A stretch of DNA of 64,000 bases from Entomortierella parvispora (lineage: Eukaryota > Mortierellomycota > Mortierellomycetes > Mortierellales > Mortierellaceae): positions 620,001 to 684,000 of the forward strand of contig OY752150.1 of the NCBI GenBank assembly GCA_963573315.1. Reading direction: 5' to 3'. Positions within the stretch are counted from its first letter, which is position 1. Every line of letters begins with the position of its first letter. This document shows, in pieces, positions 44,510-56,200 of this stretch. The position numbers were made by a program, and so were the translations under genes. The notes under the pieces are model-generated. The model was given only the letters and a program-made list of their open reading frames with translations. It was not told where the DNA came from and searched no databases.

Positions 44510-45205
44510 TTACTTCTCATCGAAGAACTGCAGGCCATATACGCACAGATCTTCATGGGGCCGCCTCTGGTCTTCGACTAGCTTCCTTACGGCCAAGTCC
44601 CAACAATCCTTCATGGCTCGGGCCAGCTTCCAACGATCCTCCCTACACTTGCGTAAATCCTTTTCACATATTTTCGAGCATTCAGCAAGAACGACTTGGT
44701 TTTCTAATCCATCGTCTCCCGTAATATCCGCTAGCAGACTTTTTTCTATGCTGCCTCTTTTCCAAAGTGTTTTTGCGCACTCCTGATCCTATCTATGATG
44801 GCGTTCTCGCTTATGTCAGACTCGATGTTGTATACCAAAAAGGCGCCTCGGATGAACGGACGCCGGAGGTCGAACATTGCCTGTTGCTCAAAAATGTGAG
44901 GGACATCCTTGTGTTTGTGGAAGTATCTTCACTAAGAATTGACTATCCTGAATAAGAGCCGGTGGATAGGCGTATTTGGAGCCATATTATGCACTCTTTC
45001 CCAAAACTATTCATACGAGCAGATCTCCCCAACTTCTGACCTCAATTGCGAAAGTTCATTTGATACGCTTTCGAGTGTGGGAGAGTCACCAAGAACAGCA
45101 TTGAACGCTGCTGATGGTATCGAAGAAAGGCAAACCTGCAGTAGGGTCGACAATACCGTATCCTGAGCCACATCCAATTAATGAGACTCTTCGATACCGC
45201 AGTTG
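44510..45205 (-). pseudogene. Decayed minus-strand gene, C-terminal part
   Basis: Reading the minus strand right to left, protein-like blocks appear in order: LIGCGSGYGIVDPTAGLPFF; after a frame change, NAVLGDSPTLESVSNELSQL; then, past a stretch with stops or a possible GTATGA intron, HKDVPHIFEQQAMFDLRRPF followed by GAFLVYNIESDISENAIIDR; then, one base out of frame, SLLADITGDDGLENQVVLAE and a Cys/Lys-rich helical end with FFDEK and a stop at 44510. Blocks without any start codon have clear coding character but need at least two frame changes. A 35-base intron could fix one break but would be unusually short. Family not recognised. Confidence 0.55.
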
Positions 45206-45289
45206 TCGCCTCCGATACAGGTCATTTGAATCCAATAATAATGACGAGACAGAAGGGGAAAAGTTAGAATTTGAGGTCATTCTACTTTA

Positions 45290-45640
45290 ATAAATGATAC
45301 AAAGCATACAAAGGATTGAAGGACCATGCACACCGAAAGGCACAGGGCTACAGAATAAAGAACATTCGCCATAAGGTTTTCTCCCCACAACGTGGCTGAT
45401 CGCTAACCACGCTCCAAGCTTTAGTTGACAAGGCAAGACTTCAATAAACACAATCTCCCAATGAGCACAAGGAGGCAAAAATCTTCGGGCACGACCACAA
45501 AGGGCACGTGGCCACAGAATGAAGCATATCTGCCATGCGGTCTCCTCCCCGATCAACGTGGCAGAGAACTGAATCCGTTAACCACGCCCCATCTAAAGGA
45601 GCCTCGAACTGACACGACAGGACTTTCAAGCACCTATGAG
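45290..45640. repeat. Diverged tandem duplication, about 150-base unit
   Basis: Unit 1 (about 45327-45440) and unit 2 (about 45489-45630) share the order GGCAC-ACAGAATRAAG-CCAT-TCTCCCC-AACGTGGC-TAACCACGCY-GACAAGRC. On the minus strand both translate to a Cys-Gln...GAWL pattern. They lie between the two halves of the decayed locus. Confidence 0.6.
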
Positions 45641-45854
45641 TGTACTTTCGTAAATTACTTTATAGTTGCTGAGCAAACGGGGTCTATCCCTGAGCCTTGT
45701 TGTTGACGTCGACGTGGGTAAGCCGGCCAGAGGTTGTGAGGAACAATCTAGGTTTTGTCTTATAGCCAGCGTCCCCTCCCGACGAACCGTCATTCAGTCA
45801 TATCCCTCCTACGATACGCGGGACACTCTTTGCTATTAATCAAAGTCTGCTCCA

Positions 45855-46619
45855 TCAGGTTGTAAGGCGAGTGCTTAACTCCGTTGATATCGTCAAATCC
45901 TTACAGTTCCATTCATTTATGGGTGAAATTCTTTTGTCGGGGATCTCGTCGGACACTATCAATATCGTGACCCGTTCAGCAGCCTTGTTCAGATGGTCAA
46001 CCACAACCTCTGTAATGAGGGGGTTTTGGTCCATAGTTCACTGGACAATATGGAAGCCAGCTGACTCGTTTGGCACCGTTGTCGAGCCTTCAGCCAAAGC
46101 TCTGGGGATGTCGGCCCCAAGCGTCCCAACATCAAGGGTAGCGATTTCACAGGAGTCGTTTCGATTGAGAGAGAGGAGGTACCCGACTGCAAGTATGGTG
46201 AAGACCAAAGACTATGATGTTATCCAAAACATACTCACTGTCTCTCTGCAGGTTTGTCGACTGGATGCCATATTCTCTTTGCGGTTGCCATCCGCGATAG
46301 ATTCCATGACTGAGGATGTTTCTACCAACGATGGCTCAACGACTGGGAAGGTTGAAGTCTAATGCAGGGGGTGTGCAAGCCATCAGATGCCTCTGGTCTG
46401 TCTCTGAACAATAATAATGGGACTGAATTAAAGACTGTTCCTTCCATGTCAAAAGAACCGATTGATTCTACCATGGAACGCGGGCTCACCTGGCCTTTTA
46501 CTCGGCTGCCGCTCAAATGTAAACGGGATGTATGGACGGAATGGAAGAGTGATGTTGTTCCCGACGCGTAGCTTGGCCTGTGAGATAGCGATCGGTGCCT
46601 TTGTCGAAAAGTCTGTCAT
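45855..46619 (-). pseudogene. Decayed minus-strand gene, N-terminal part
   Basis: A minus-strand ATG at 46619 opens a 43-codon exon (MTDFSTKAPIAISQAKLRVG start) ending at a GTGAGC donor (46490). A second block at 46358-46239 (FPVVEPSLVETSSVMESIAD) ends at a GTGAGT donor, and a third starts at 46186. In the third block the best coding frame (ADIPRALAEGSTTVPNESAG, then ITEVVVDHLNKAAERVTILI and ISPINEWNCKDLTISTEL) is interrupted by TGA at 46038-46040. Probably the 5' part of the gene whose remains continue at 45205-44510. Unrecognised family. Confidence 0.5.
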
Positions 46620-47171
46620 CCTGGTATCCTGGGGGGTCGATGAGTCCTCGAGCAGGAAGTGAGTAAGAGAAAAAAAAACGCGAAAAGGCACACGCACGTG
46701 TTTCGCACACCCTGCACACCGCACACCGCACACCGACACTGCACACTGCCGCGCACTTCTTTCTGTCTGAAGCTAATTATTGCTTTCACACACTGCAGTT
46801 CACCCGGCGAACAACCTTGTTTTTGTTTTTCATCTCCCTCCATGCCCTGTCGTAGTCTTCATTGTCTTGTCAGTGTTGGTTCCCATCTGACCCGTTCCTC
46901 CATCCTTCCATTCCAATCCTCTCTCTCTCTCTCTCCGCTCCCTCCTCCACTCTTTTATTACCCCTTCATCTGACAGAACACCTCGCCATCGAAGCACCCA
47001 TCTGCGCCTGGTCGTGTGTGTCTCTCCGCCTCTTCTGACCTGATCTCTCCTTCGCCCAACGCGCATTGATGCACCCCCGCCCAGGCCCTTATCCTTCCTC
47101 AACGACCTTTGCTCGCCAACAATTCCTTCTCGATTCGATCCCATTTCACTCTCAAAACCAAACAACAGACC
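46620..47171. promoter_or_regulatory. Intergenic region before the type I membrane protein
   Basis: No gene. It contains a GCACACCGCACACC repeat (about 46711-46750) and a CTCTCT run (46919-46936) followed by a pyrimidine-rich leader. Confidence 0.45.
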
Positions 47172-48324
47172 ATGTCCATCTCTGAAATGCGGATATGCAA
47201 GCACATGCTGCCCATCCTTCTCCTCTTGTCAGCGGTGCTGTTATCCTATACCCGCGCCCAGCCACCAACGTCTGCCATTTCGAGCGCCACTACGATCATT
47301 CCAGCTCCCTCCACGTCCTCGATCGCCTCATCTTCCTCCTCCGTATCGGCCTCACCAATCTCGGCAACCCCCACGTCCAATACTGCTCCAGCGGTGCGCA
47401 CTCCGGGGCCGGCGGTCAATATTTTCCCTCCAGGCACCGTCAACTGTCTAGATTTCCCTGGCTGCAAGGACTCTGAAGAGTGCTATGTTATGAGCGATGG
47501 GCTCGTTTGTCTGGAGAAGGAAATGAACTGGGGATATATCCTTTCCCGAAACTCGTCAGGGAAGCCTGCAGTTCCTGGCTGGGTCGGTCAACGTTCAGCC
47601 CTGAACTCGAACTGTACGCTTTTCCAGATGCCGCGATCAGAAGACAAGCCAGGATTGGCGTTGATGGTGTACGATCTAATTAGGGAAACGTTACCGAAGG
47701 ATCTCTTGTTGTCGAATTTGGATCAGGCGACGACGCTGTGGTATACCTTGTTCTCGAATTGTGCACCAGAGTTAACATGTATCCAGGGCACCTGTCTGCC
47801 CAGACCGAAACTGGGACAGAGCTGTATGACGAGCTGGCAGTGCAATGCGCAGGCACTTGGCCTGAACGAGAACAACATGCCGATTCCAACAGCAAACTCG
47901 AGTGAGGTCCGGTGTGAATACGACGGCGGGGACAAGTCAGTGAACAGGACATGTCAACTTTTGAAACGAGAAGTCGCGCCTGGATCAGGGTCGTCGGCAG
48001 GGGTTTTGGCATGGCATGTCATTGTGCCTGTAGTTGTAATCCTGGTCTTGCTTTACTTCGGATCCGTGTTGTATCAGCGGTACATGCGGAATCAAAAACT
48101 CGGAAAATGGAGTCGGATTGAAGAAGGTAAACAAGTGCAAATACCAGGAGAAGATTTATTATAAGACAGCGGGATCTTGGAGTAGAAGTTTGTTGAAAGA
48201 CCTTTTTTGTTAACCAATTCTTCTGTTTGCTCCTTTTCCCCCTTGCTCTGATGCGTAAACACGAATCTGGAATCCAGAGGACCGCAACGACTATCAAATG
48301 GACGCCTACGATGAAATCCATTGA
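47172..48324 (+). CDS. Type I membrane protein with Cys-rich ectodomain, unrecognised
   Basis: Proposed exons 47172-48126 and 48278-48324 give 333 residues; without the splice the frame ends at 48164 (330 residues). A signal peptide (LPILLLLSAVLLSYTRAQ) is followed by a Ser/Thr/Pro stalk (about 30-85), a Cys-rich ectodomain (VNCLDFPGCKDSEECYVMSD, CAPELTCIQGTCLPRPKLGQ, CMTSWQCN; about 10 Cys) with several N-x-S/T sites, one membrane helix (about 281-303) and a basic juxtamembrane tail. The pattern GTCLPRPKLGQSC recalls dickkopf/colipase-like Cys spacing, which is only a resemblance. The spliced tail ends in an acidic, Tyr-containing DRNDYQMDAYDEIH that looks like a genuine cytosolic end. A surface receptor or wall-anchored role is inferred. 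Confidence 0.75.
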
Positions 48325-48742
48325 CCCCAGCCTTCTACTAAATTAAACACTTATATTAATACATGTATAACTTCAGCTTCCATAAAGACCGAGACGAGGA
48401 ATAGCCTGCACCTGCTCAAAGGGAGAAAAGTGAGGACAAGATGTAATGCATTGATGTTTCTTAGTCTACAATTATTATAGGGGTTGGTATTTCCAAATCT
48501 TCTCCAAAGGGGTGGAATTGGCAGAAAAGCGACATGTCAAAAGTCGTCGATCTCCTTCAGTGGCTCTAGTTTGGTCCATGTGCTTGTGCGGAGCAAATCT
48601 TGTGGGTGGATCTGTTCTGGTGCCACCCAAGCAGTCATTCCGTCGTCCGCCCCTTTTCAAGACTTTGGACACTCCAGCTTCTACAAGAAAGGTGAAAATT
48701 GTTTCTCCTCCATCTCAACATTCCCTCATTATATACCTGCGG
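48325..48742. other. Intergenic region before the S41 peptidase
   Basis: AT-rich 3' end of the membrane-protein gene, then the promoter of the next gene. An in-frame extension upstream of 48743 is open but looks like leader, since the signal peptide begins at 48743. Confidence 0.45.
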
Positions 48743-51444
48743 ATGAAACTCTCTTTGCGGCTCGCCGTGGCCTGTGTACCAGCCATTTTCATTGGAAGTG
48801 CCAATGCAGATTCATGTTTTTCTGCGACCTCTCTAGGGCCCCAGGTGTCTTACGACAAGGCCAAGGCCTGCCTCGACTCCAGCTTTCCTTTCCCTCCCAA
48901 CGCCCGGGTCAAGACTGCGGCCAGTATTAAATCCCTCATCACCAACTCGTACGTTTACCAGGACCTGGCTGCAGATCCACCTGCAGTGCCTGGTCTGACT
49001 CTCAAGACAGCCGCAATTGTCAGCGACATTGATGCTTTCCTGGCCTCTCCTTCCACCGCGGCTCTGACAGATCGCGCATTCCATACCGGACTATCCGACA
49101 TCTTGCGCAAAGCCCGTGATGCCCATCTAAGCTATAGCGCAGATTGCTTCCTCGCCTTTTCATTTGACCATGGGTTTATCATGGGTGATATGATTGATTA
49201 CTCGGGAAGTAGGACGTTGCTGGTAGTAGCGACGTTACCCAGCTTTACAACTCTCTCCAGCCTGAATTTCAATGCCCAGGGTTGTAATGTTGTTACGATC
49301 AATGGCAAGCCCGCCTTTGATTACATCCAAGCCTGGGCGGACGATAACCTGGATATTTCAAAAGATCCTGCCATCAGGTAAGAAAGAGCCAGTGACATCT
49401 GATTGGTTCTACTGTAATGCTGTACCTAATCTTACCGTTCCCTTCCTCATTCCTTTCCTCTATCTTCATTTACTGGCAACGAAAGATACAATTTGGCCAT
49501 GGGAGGCCCAATCTTTGACCCACATCAAACAGGCTATACTGCCAGTGGCCAATTTTCCCGTCGATCGCTTCTGCCATCTGAGCCTTCGCTCACGTTTGGA
49601 TTCAACTGCCCCAAACTTTGGGGTTCCACTGTCAAGCAAGTGGTCGTGAAGTGGGGGGCGACCTTCAATGGAGGCGCTGTCACCAACCAACTATACTATA
49701 GCAGATACTGCGCATCCAGCACAAGAGCAGCGTCGGTGTCAGACTCTTCCGATCAGGACGAACATGTTGAATCCTCCGAAAAATCCAGTGAACAGCAGCA
49801 GCAGCAGCAGCAGCAGACACCCTTTGAAGTCCCCTCTGACCCCAATCAAGAACGGGCGATTACCCAAGTGGTGGAAGAATTCAAGGCCATGCCAGACTGG
49901 CTGGCTAGACGTACGCTGGAAATCACCCTAGGTGCAGCGTCGATTGGCGACTCCAAGCTGGAGTGGACAGATGAAGCCGACCAAGAGGTTTTACGCGCTC
50001 AAGCAGAAAAGTTTCTCCAGGAGATGCCCGTTTTTGATCCAGTACCTAGACTTCCGATTTTCGAACGTTCTTATGTCCATGAATGGAATTTCTCGCGTTT
50101 TGCCAGCACTGCAGACTCGTACCAAGTTCTGCTCATTAGTCCAGTTGGCGTCAACGCAGGTGAGAAATCATCCAGATACCTATTCTTTACTGTACACAAC
50201 TTTGGGTCTTTACTGTACACAACTTTGGGAATATTTATTAACCTGTATTTTCATCGTATTATCTTTCTCATCAACAAAAAAAACGTACAGTCCTACTTGG
50301 GGACCAAACAACAGGCGTCATCACAATCTCGACGTTCGGCCCTCCAAGGGGTAATACGGGGAGCGCGCAGTTGTACGCCAGTGTAGCGCAGGCCATCAAC
50401 GTACTTCGCCCTGTAGCCACAAAGCTGATTATAGATCTGTCGCGGAACGGTGGCGGAAGTACATGTCTCTCGCATCGTGTTCTCCAACTCTTTTTCCCCG
50501 AAATACCCGAGACCGTGACCAACTTCAAGCTTTCAGAGCTGGAAGCATTGCTAGTTCAGACAGGGTACACCTCTGCTGACGGCTTTATCCGCTCCACAGA
50601 TGGAGTAGTGGCCGATAGCTACTATATTGCGACAGAGGTCTCGCCTCCGAACCGCAAGAGTAACTTTACCAACTACATCTCTGACAATTGCGCTAACTTT
50701 CAGTATGGCAAGTTACCGGTCGACCCCGTGGCAGAGAGTCAGAGACCGCGCTCGATCTCCAAAGGATACGTGTATGACCCAAAGGCTGTGTACCATCCGT
50801 GGGACGCAGAGGATATCATCATCTTTACTGAGGGTACCTGTGGATCAGCTTGCGCCACTTTTGCGATCCAAATGCAACAAAAGTCCAATGTCAAAACTGT
50901 GACCGTGGCTGCGGGCCAAGGAGAGGACGAGATCTCGTACACAAGTTTCCCCGGAGGGCAAGTCCAAAAGGCTGATATTTACTTTGCGGTGTATACGGCT
51001 CTGAAGAACGCCTTCCGCTTCCAAGCCACATCGGATGTGACAACGGCGGTTGGGTTGGAGGAAGAAAGGGAGGAGGGTGGGGAGGAGGGCCGCATTCTGA
51101 TCAAGAGTGCAGAGGTGGAGGACGACGTTGGCTCGTTCCAGGCAGATGGACAAGCGTCATTTACCTTGGCGCAGGGTAAGGCCGCTGTGGCGTTGCTGCC
51201 AGAGCCTCTGCTACTGAGCGCTAATCTTTCCGTTACGTGGCGACAGACGTATAACACGGGCAATGTGCAAACCCTGTTTGAGAAGGACAGCAATGACGAG
51301 TTTGTCCCCAACTGGTCAATTGATCCAGCAACGTGGACCGACTACAGCTTCTTGCCAGCAGATTTCCGAATTGCGTACACGATTCAGAGCTTTGTGAGCT
51401 ATCATACGCTGTGGGAAAATGCTCGCGACACAGCTTGGGAGTAA
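48743..51444 (+). CDS. Secreted S41-family (tail-specific type) serine peptidase
   Basis: Three exons (48743-49377, 49486-50159, 50291-51444) give 820 residues. A signal peptide (LSLRLAVACVPAIFIGSANA) is followed by an N-terminal domain with LRKARDAHLSYSADCFLAFS and VVTINGKPAFDYIQAWADDN, the latter resembling a peptidase-associated PDZ-like element. A low-complexity Ser/Gln linker (eight Gln near 49793-49816) precedes the S41 core: LLGDQTTGVITISTF, LRPVATKLIIDLSRNGGG and EGTCGSACATFAIQMQ with the nucleophile Ser after Gly. This architecture matches large secreted S41 peptidases of fungi (CPAF-like). Extracellular proteolysis is inferred. AATAAA at 51461. Confidence 0.9.
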
Positions 51445-51460
51445 TAGTTCTTTTTTGGCA

Positions 51461-51466
51461 AATAAA
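51461..51466 (+). terminator. Poly(A) signal, S41 peptidase
   Basis: AATAAA 17 bases past the stop codon. Confidence 0.5.
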
Positions 51467-53245
51467 AAGGGAGAACACAACAGTACAAAAGACGCGTTGG
51501 TTGCAATTGAACAGGTCCGAGCTTAAACTGACATCATTCTTTCCTTTTGGGAGGGTCGCGTCCCTCGCGTTGGACGGGATCATGCAAATGCCTCTCTTTG
51601 TTCTTTGGGGTCATCCTCTTTGCTCTCTGCATGCACCCCACCATGCATTGCCGAGACTCGTCCTTCATCGGAACAATCAGACACGAGACACACACACAAC
51701 ACACACACACGTATACATACATACACAAACAGACACACTCAGGCACGCCGGCACTACCTCGCATCACACTCTCCCACGCGCAACAACGTCGTTCATTTCG
51801 GCCCATTGCCCACTCGATTAGTTCAGTTGCAGGATTGTTATTTTCATTCCCTTCCCCTTGTGCCGTCCATGCTCCTCCGACCATGTGTTCATCCATGGTC
51901 ACACACAAACAAATAAATCAGGATGGGACGCAGGACAAAGACGGACATGTCCAGGGGGGAAGGGGGAAGGTAGGCAATGAGGACGCATCCGCCAAGAAAG
52001 GAAAGGGGGGAATAACAGAGTTGAAGTTAGCGTCCAAATAGCGCCAAATCCAGCTGTCCTTTTGGTCCTTGTCAGCCCTTGTTTCTCCACTGTCCGCGGC
52101 TGTCTGACGGAAAGAAGGAAAGCAACTCGGGGTAAACCCGAGAGGCGAGACCGCATTGAACGTCACCTGGGTCAAAGAAGAACGCAGAAAGAAGAGATAA
52201 GAGAAGAGGAGGAGGGGCAGGAAGGAGGGAAGGAGGGAGAAACAAGACAGAATTCAGAAGGAAAATGAATGAAGCACGCTTCTCCGCTCCTTCCAAGACA
52301 CAGTAGTCTGCAGTAGACTACTACTGTGCAGTACTGGTACTGGATCCCATTGCGTGCATTGCCCCACAACTGAGTTCATCCGAAGCACAAAGCACGCTAC
52401 TTTGCGCTCTCTGTGTTGCCGCCCCGCCCTTGTCTTTCACAGTTTCAATGTGTGCTATGCAGTTCCTTCCCCTTGTCCTCCATGTTCCCACCTTGTGGAT
52501 TTCAAGAACCGCCCGGATCGTCGTCAATGATCTCTCTCTCTCTTTCTCTCTCTCTCTCTTTTTTGCTGCTACTGTAGCTGGCTTCTTCTCCCTTCCCTTC
52601 CCACTTCATCATTTGCAGTCATCGCCATCATCAGAGTCATCCTTCTTGTCACAGCTTTGCACCTTCTCTTTCTTTCCATCTTTTCATCTTTCCATCCTTT
52701 GATCCTTTGTTCCTTCGTTTCTTCGTTTCTTTCCTCCTTCGCCCCTTCCTCCTCCTCCTCCTCGTCCCCCTTCGCCCCTGCAGCGAGCACGCCTGTGGCT
52801 CCCTCATTTTTTTTTATCTCTTCTGTCTTCTCCAACCGACGTTTCTTTCCTTCGCCTTCTCGTCCTTTTCTTAGTCCCTTCCTCTGTTCCCTTCGTCGTC
52901 ATCGCGGGTCGTTTCCCTGTGTCATCTATCATTTCCTCATACACCCCTCCCTTCCTCCTTTCCTCGTCCTCTCCCTCTTTCTTTTGCTCCTCTCTCGTTT
53001 TTTCAAATTCACTTTTAATATCTCGGCCTCACTTTCCCTTTCTCTCTCCTGGTCCCTGGCTATTTCATCGCCTTTTTTTTTTTTTTTTACCCTTTCGCGC
53101 GTCATTTGCATCCCACCGTCCGCCTGCATTGCCCATTCCAACTGCCTCGCTCGCCCACCGCCACCACAGCAATAAACGTTGAGCCAGGGGTGCTCCACAG
53201 CCAACAACAGCCTCCCCCAACCCACTCACAAACATACAAGAAAAA
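51467..53245. other. Long intergenic region with CA and CT repeats
   Basis: About 1.8 kb. It contains an ACAC-rich run (about 51688-51735), GA-rich sequence (52150-52250), CTCTCT (about 52531-52559), and a very pyrimidine-rich stretch from 52560 to 53100 including poly(T) (53072-53088), probably the leader of the CASTOR-like gene. Frames up to 170 codons occur but are low-complexity; no gene is supported. Confidence 0.45.
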
Positions 53246-56200
53246 ATGATTGTCGACATTCTCCCATTCCGCCTCAAGCTGGCGTCCATTGCCAAGGATG
53301 ACATTCCTCGATGCACCCACCAGCTTATGAAACTCGTTTTGTTCCCCGCAGGGTAAGACTGTTGTAGAGACTAGACGTGTTACTATCAGCTCCACTGGTC
53401 ATTGTTCCTTGGTCCTAACCCTTTCGTCTCCTCTTCTATGCTCGGCTAATGTTCTTACGTTCGTCTTGAACTTTGTCTCCTTTTATTACTGTCTCGATCC
53501 GGACGTCGTCTCTTCCTCTCTCTCTCTCTTATCTTCACAACTGCCTTACCTCTTCATCCGGGTCGATCGCTCTACGGACAAACATCATAATAACAAAAAA
53601 AAAAAAAAAAAAAAAAAAAAAGACCTCAGCACCTGTTCTCGTACACAGAAACAGAACAAGAAGTGTCGTTGATCCTGGATGAATCTCACATTGCTGGATT
53701 CCCCGAAGACACGCTTGATGTCTGCAATGTGATCTGGCGGGCAGTCGAGATTGAGCCAGGCGAGTCAGGTCTTGGTAAGATCGGCCTTCCCCTCCCTTTT
53801 CCTTTTTATTTTTAAACAAGCGAAAACACGTTGTTAGCAGGGTGAAATACTAAAAAAGGTGCAGATCAAAGAGGCAGCATGCAACTCAAGCTCTGAACCT
53901 GGCTCATTTGAGTTGCCCCTTCTCCCAAAGCGAACCGTCGCCTTGTACTCATTCTTCATGCACATTGCATACACTACATTGGATGTGTACTGTCGTCGTT
54001 TACCCTACTCTCCACGGGACGAAGGGGGATTCTCATCCTTCAGTCCTTGCTGATACTAAGGCTCCCCTCCTTTTTCCTTGGCTCTGTTTAGGTGCGGTGG
54101 AGGTCATTTCACGCGTATCCAAAGCATTAGCGGACATCAATGTCTCCATCATGTAAGTACAGTGCAAATGAGCATTCTTGTCTCTCCTTAGTCCTAATAT
54201 AAGACTAGTTTGCCACACGCAACAAGCGCACATCTTGAGGTGATTTTCAAGGATGGGGTCACCACCTTGACCCTGACCGTGAGGGATTATTCGCTGCAGT
54301 CCTGTCCTGCACACAGAGCGAGATGGGAGACCGGCCTGCTGTTCACCTCCTGTTTTTGCAGTTGCGTTTTTTGCTCTGCTTTGCGTTCTTTTTTCTTTCC
54401 CTTGGGGTGTTGGTGATGCGGTTTGTGATGGAGGATGCAGGCAAAACCAACAATGTTGCACACAAACACACAAATCGTTGTGTTTGAGATGGTTGCACTC
54501 GTTTCTTCGCCCTTTTTCTTTTCGCCCTTGTTGGTATTTTTGACAGGGAACGGGATTTTGTGTTCGCATTTTTTTTTCTTCTTTTTTCTGTTGTCTCGAC
54601 CCTCGCCTTGCATGCCCCACTTTGCCCAACTTTTTCTTTGTCAGACCACCCCTCAACCCAACAACCTCCACATTGTTGATCTTGTTGTTATTGTTGTTGT
54701 GTCTCTCACGCTCTCTTACACATGTGTATGTGCCCGAAATGCTTTAAACTCCACGCACGGCACATCAGCTCGGGTTTGTGCCCTGCCCAATGGCACTTTG
54801 TACCACCGCACGACTCATTGACGCGATGAAATCATTTCTTCCTTCATTTTTTTTTGGTTTTGAGCAACTTAAAATTGATCTCATTTCCCCGAGAAGTGTC
54901 ATTGATTGAGAGCGATTGCTATGGTCAAAATGTTGTTCCAGCTTCTATCGCTCGGTCGTTCGATGAACTGGTGTAGAAAGAGAGCAAAAAGGAAGAGGGC
55001 AGTCATTTCTGGGAACGCCAGAAGGAGATTGGCTAGTGGCCTGGCTGTCCTAGCGTACTTCTTTTGCTCAATGGTGCTAATTTACCATGAAATTGACCTC
55101 TCTGTGGTTGTCTCTTTCTTTTTTGCAATTGTTCCAGGCAAATATCGACCTACGATGCGGACTTTACCCTTTTGCCGGAATGTGACCTCACGCGGGCGCT
55201 GGATTGTCTTGTGAAAAAGTTTGAAATCAGCAATGATCCTTTAACGGATTCGGGACTCGAGTCGACGGACCTGCAGTCATGGGAGGAGTCGTTCCCGATG
55301 AGTCCCAACGAGATCACGTCCCTCCAGGATGCATTGCTGCTGGAGTCTGCAGCAACTATTCGTCGGAGGCAGAGTCTCATGGAAGGCGAGGATGGGCTCG
55401 AGTCGAGGCACGATATCAAAGAGGAGGCACAAGGTCCGGAGGGTGAAGAAGAGGACGGCGACCGGGAGGATAGTGGGATTGGGAGTGAGGCGACCAGTGG
55501 GCCAAGTAGTGGTCTTGCCAGTGGTCATCAGAGCAACATGCTGAACTCGTCACTATTGTCATCCCTGGATCCATCGGCCCTGATCTCGTCCTTGTCTTTG
55601 AATCACCAGCGCAAGAGCTCTGGCAGAAAAAGTCATCCTTTCCGAGTCAACTTTCCTCATCGGCTTCATATTACGAGTATGGAGGATAGTCTGAAGGACC
55701 AACATGCGATCCGGCTACTGGAGTCCATCTTTTTTGATAATCGGTAAGAGGCCCGTTTTTGTATTCGTTTATTTTCACTTTTTCTTATTACCCTGCTCTC
55801 TTTTGCTAACCTACCTCCTTGATCTTTGTTTTTCCTTTATATTGTCAAGAACGGACCGGTTCTTCTCGTTTACCCAGACCGACTCGACTTTGAGCATCAT
55901 TATGGATGAAGCGACCATGAGTCTGTTCCCCGATAATACCCTCAACACTCAGGCAGGCGACTGGCGCTTGATTGCCATCGGGGACGGGCCCTTGGGATTT
56001 GATGAATGCGGGATCGTCTCTGCCTTCTCTCGACCTTTGAATGAAAAGGGCATCGGTCTCTTCTACCTCAGCACGTTCAATTCTGATTATATCATGGTCA
56101 ACGACCAGGATTTTGAACAGGCCGTTGCAGTCCTAGAGGAGACTGCAGCAGCAGCGGCAGCAGTGGCTGCCATGTCAGGATCGGAAGATCAAGATAGTCA

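Noticed and set aside
44745-44790. 35-base intron to repair the frame in the decayed locus
   Set aside because: GTGCGC...CATAG keeps phase but is shorter than any other intron in the window; left as pseudogene evidence.
45871-46362. 163-codon + strand open frame
   Set aside because: Begins with GTG, no motif; the minus strand of the same stretch has better coding blocks with splice sites.
51534-52175. Possible small minus-strand gene
   Set aside because: Frames cross CA repeats and have no start context, domain or splice support.
52657-53182. Ser/Pro/Phe-rich + frames
   Set aside because: Pyrimidine-rich leader of the CASTOR-like gene; not protein-like apart from hydrophobic bias.
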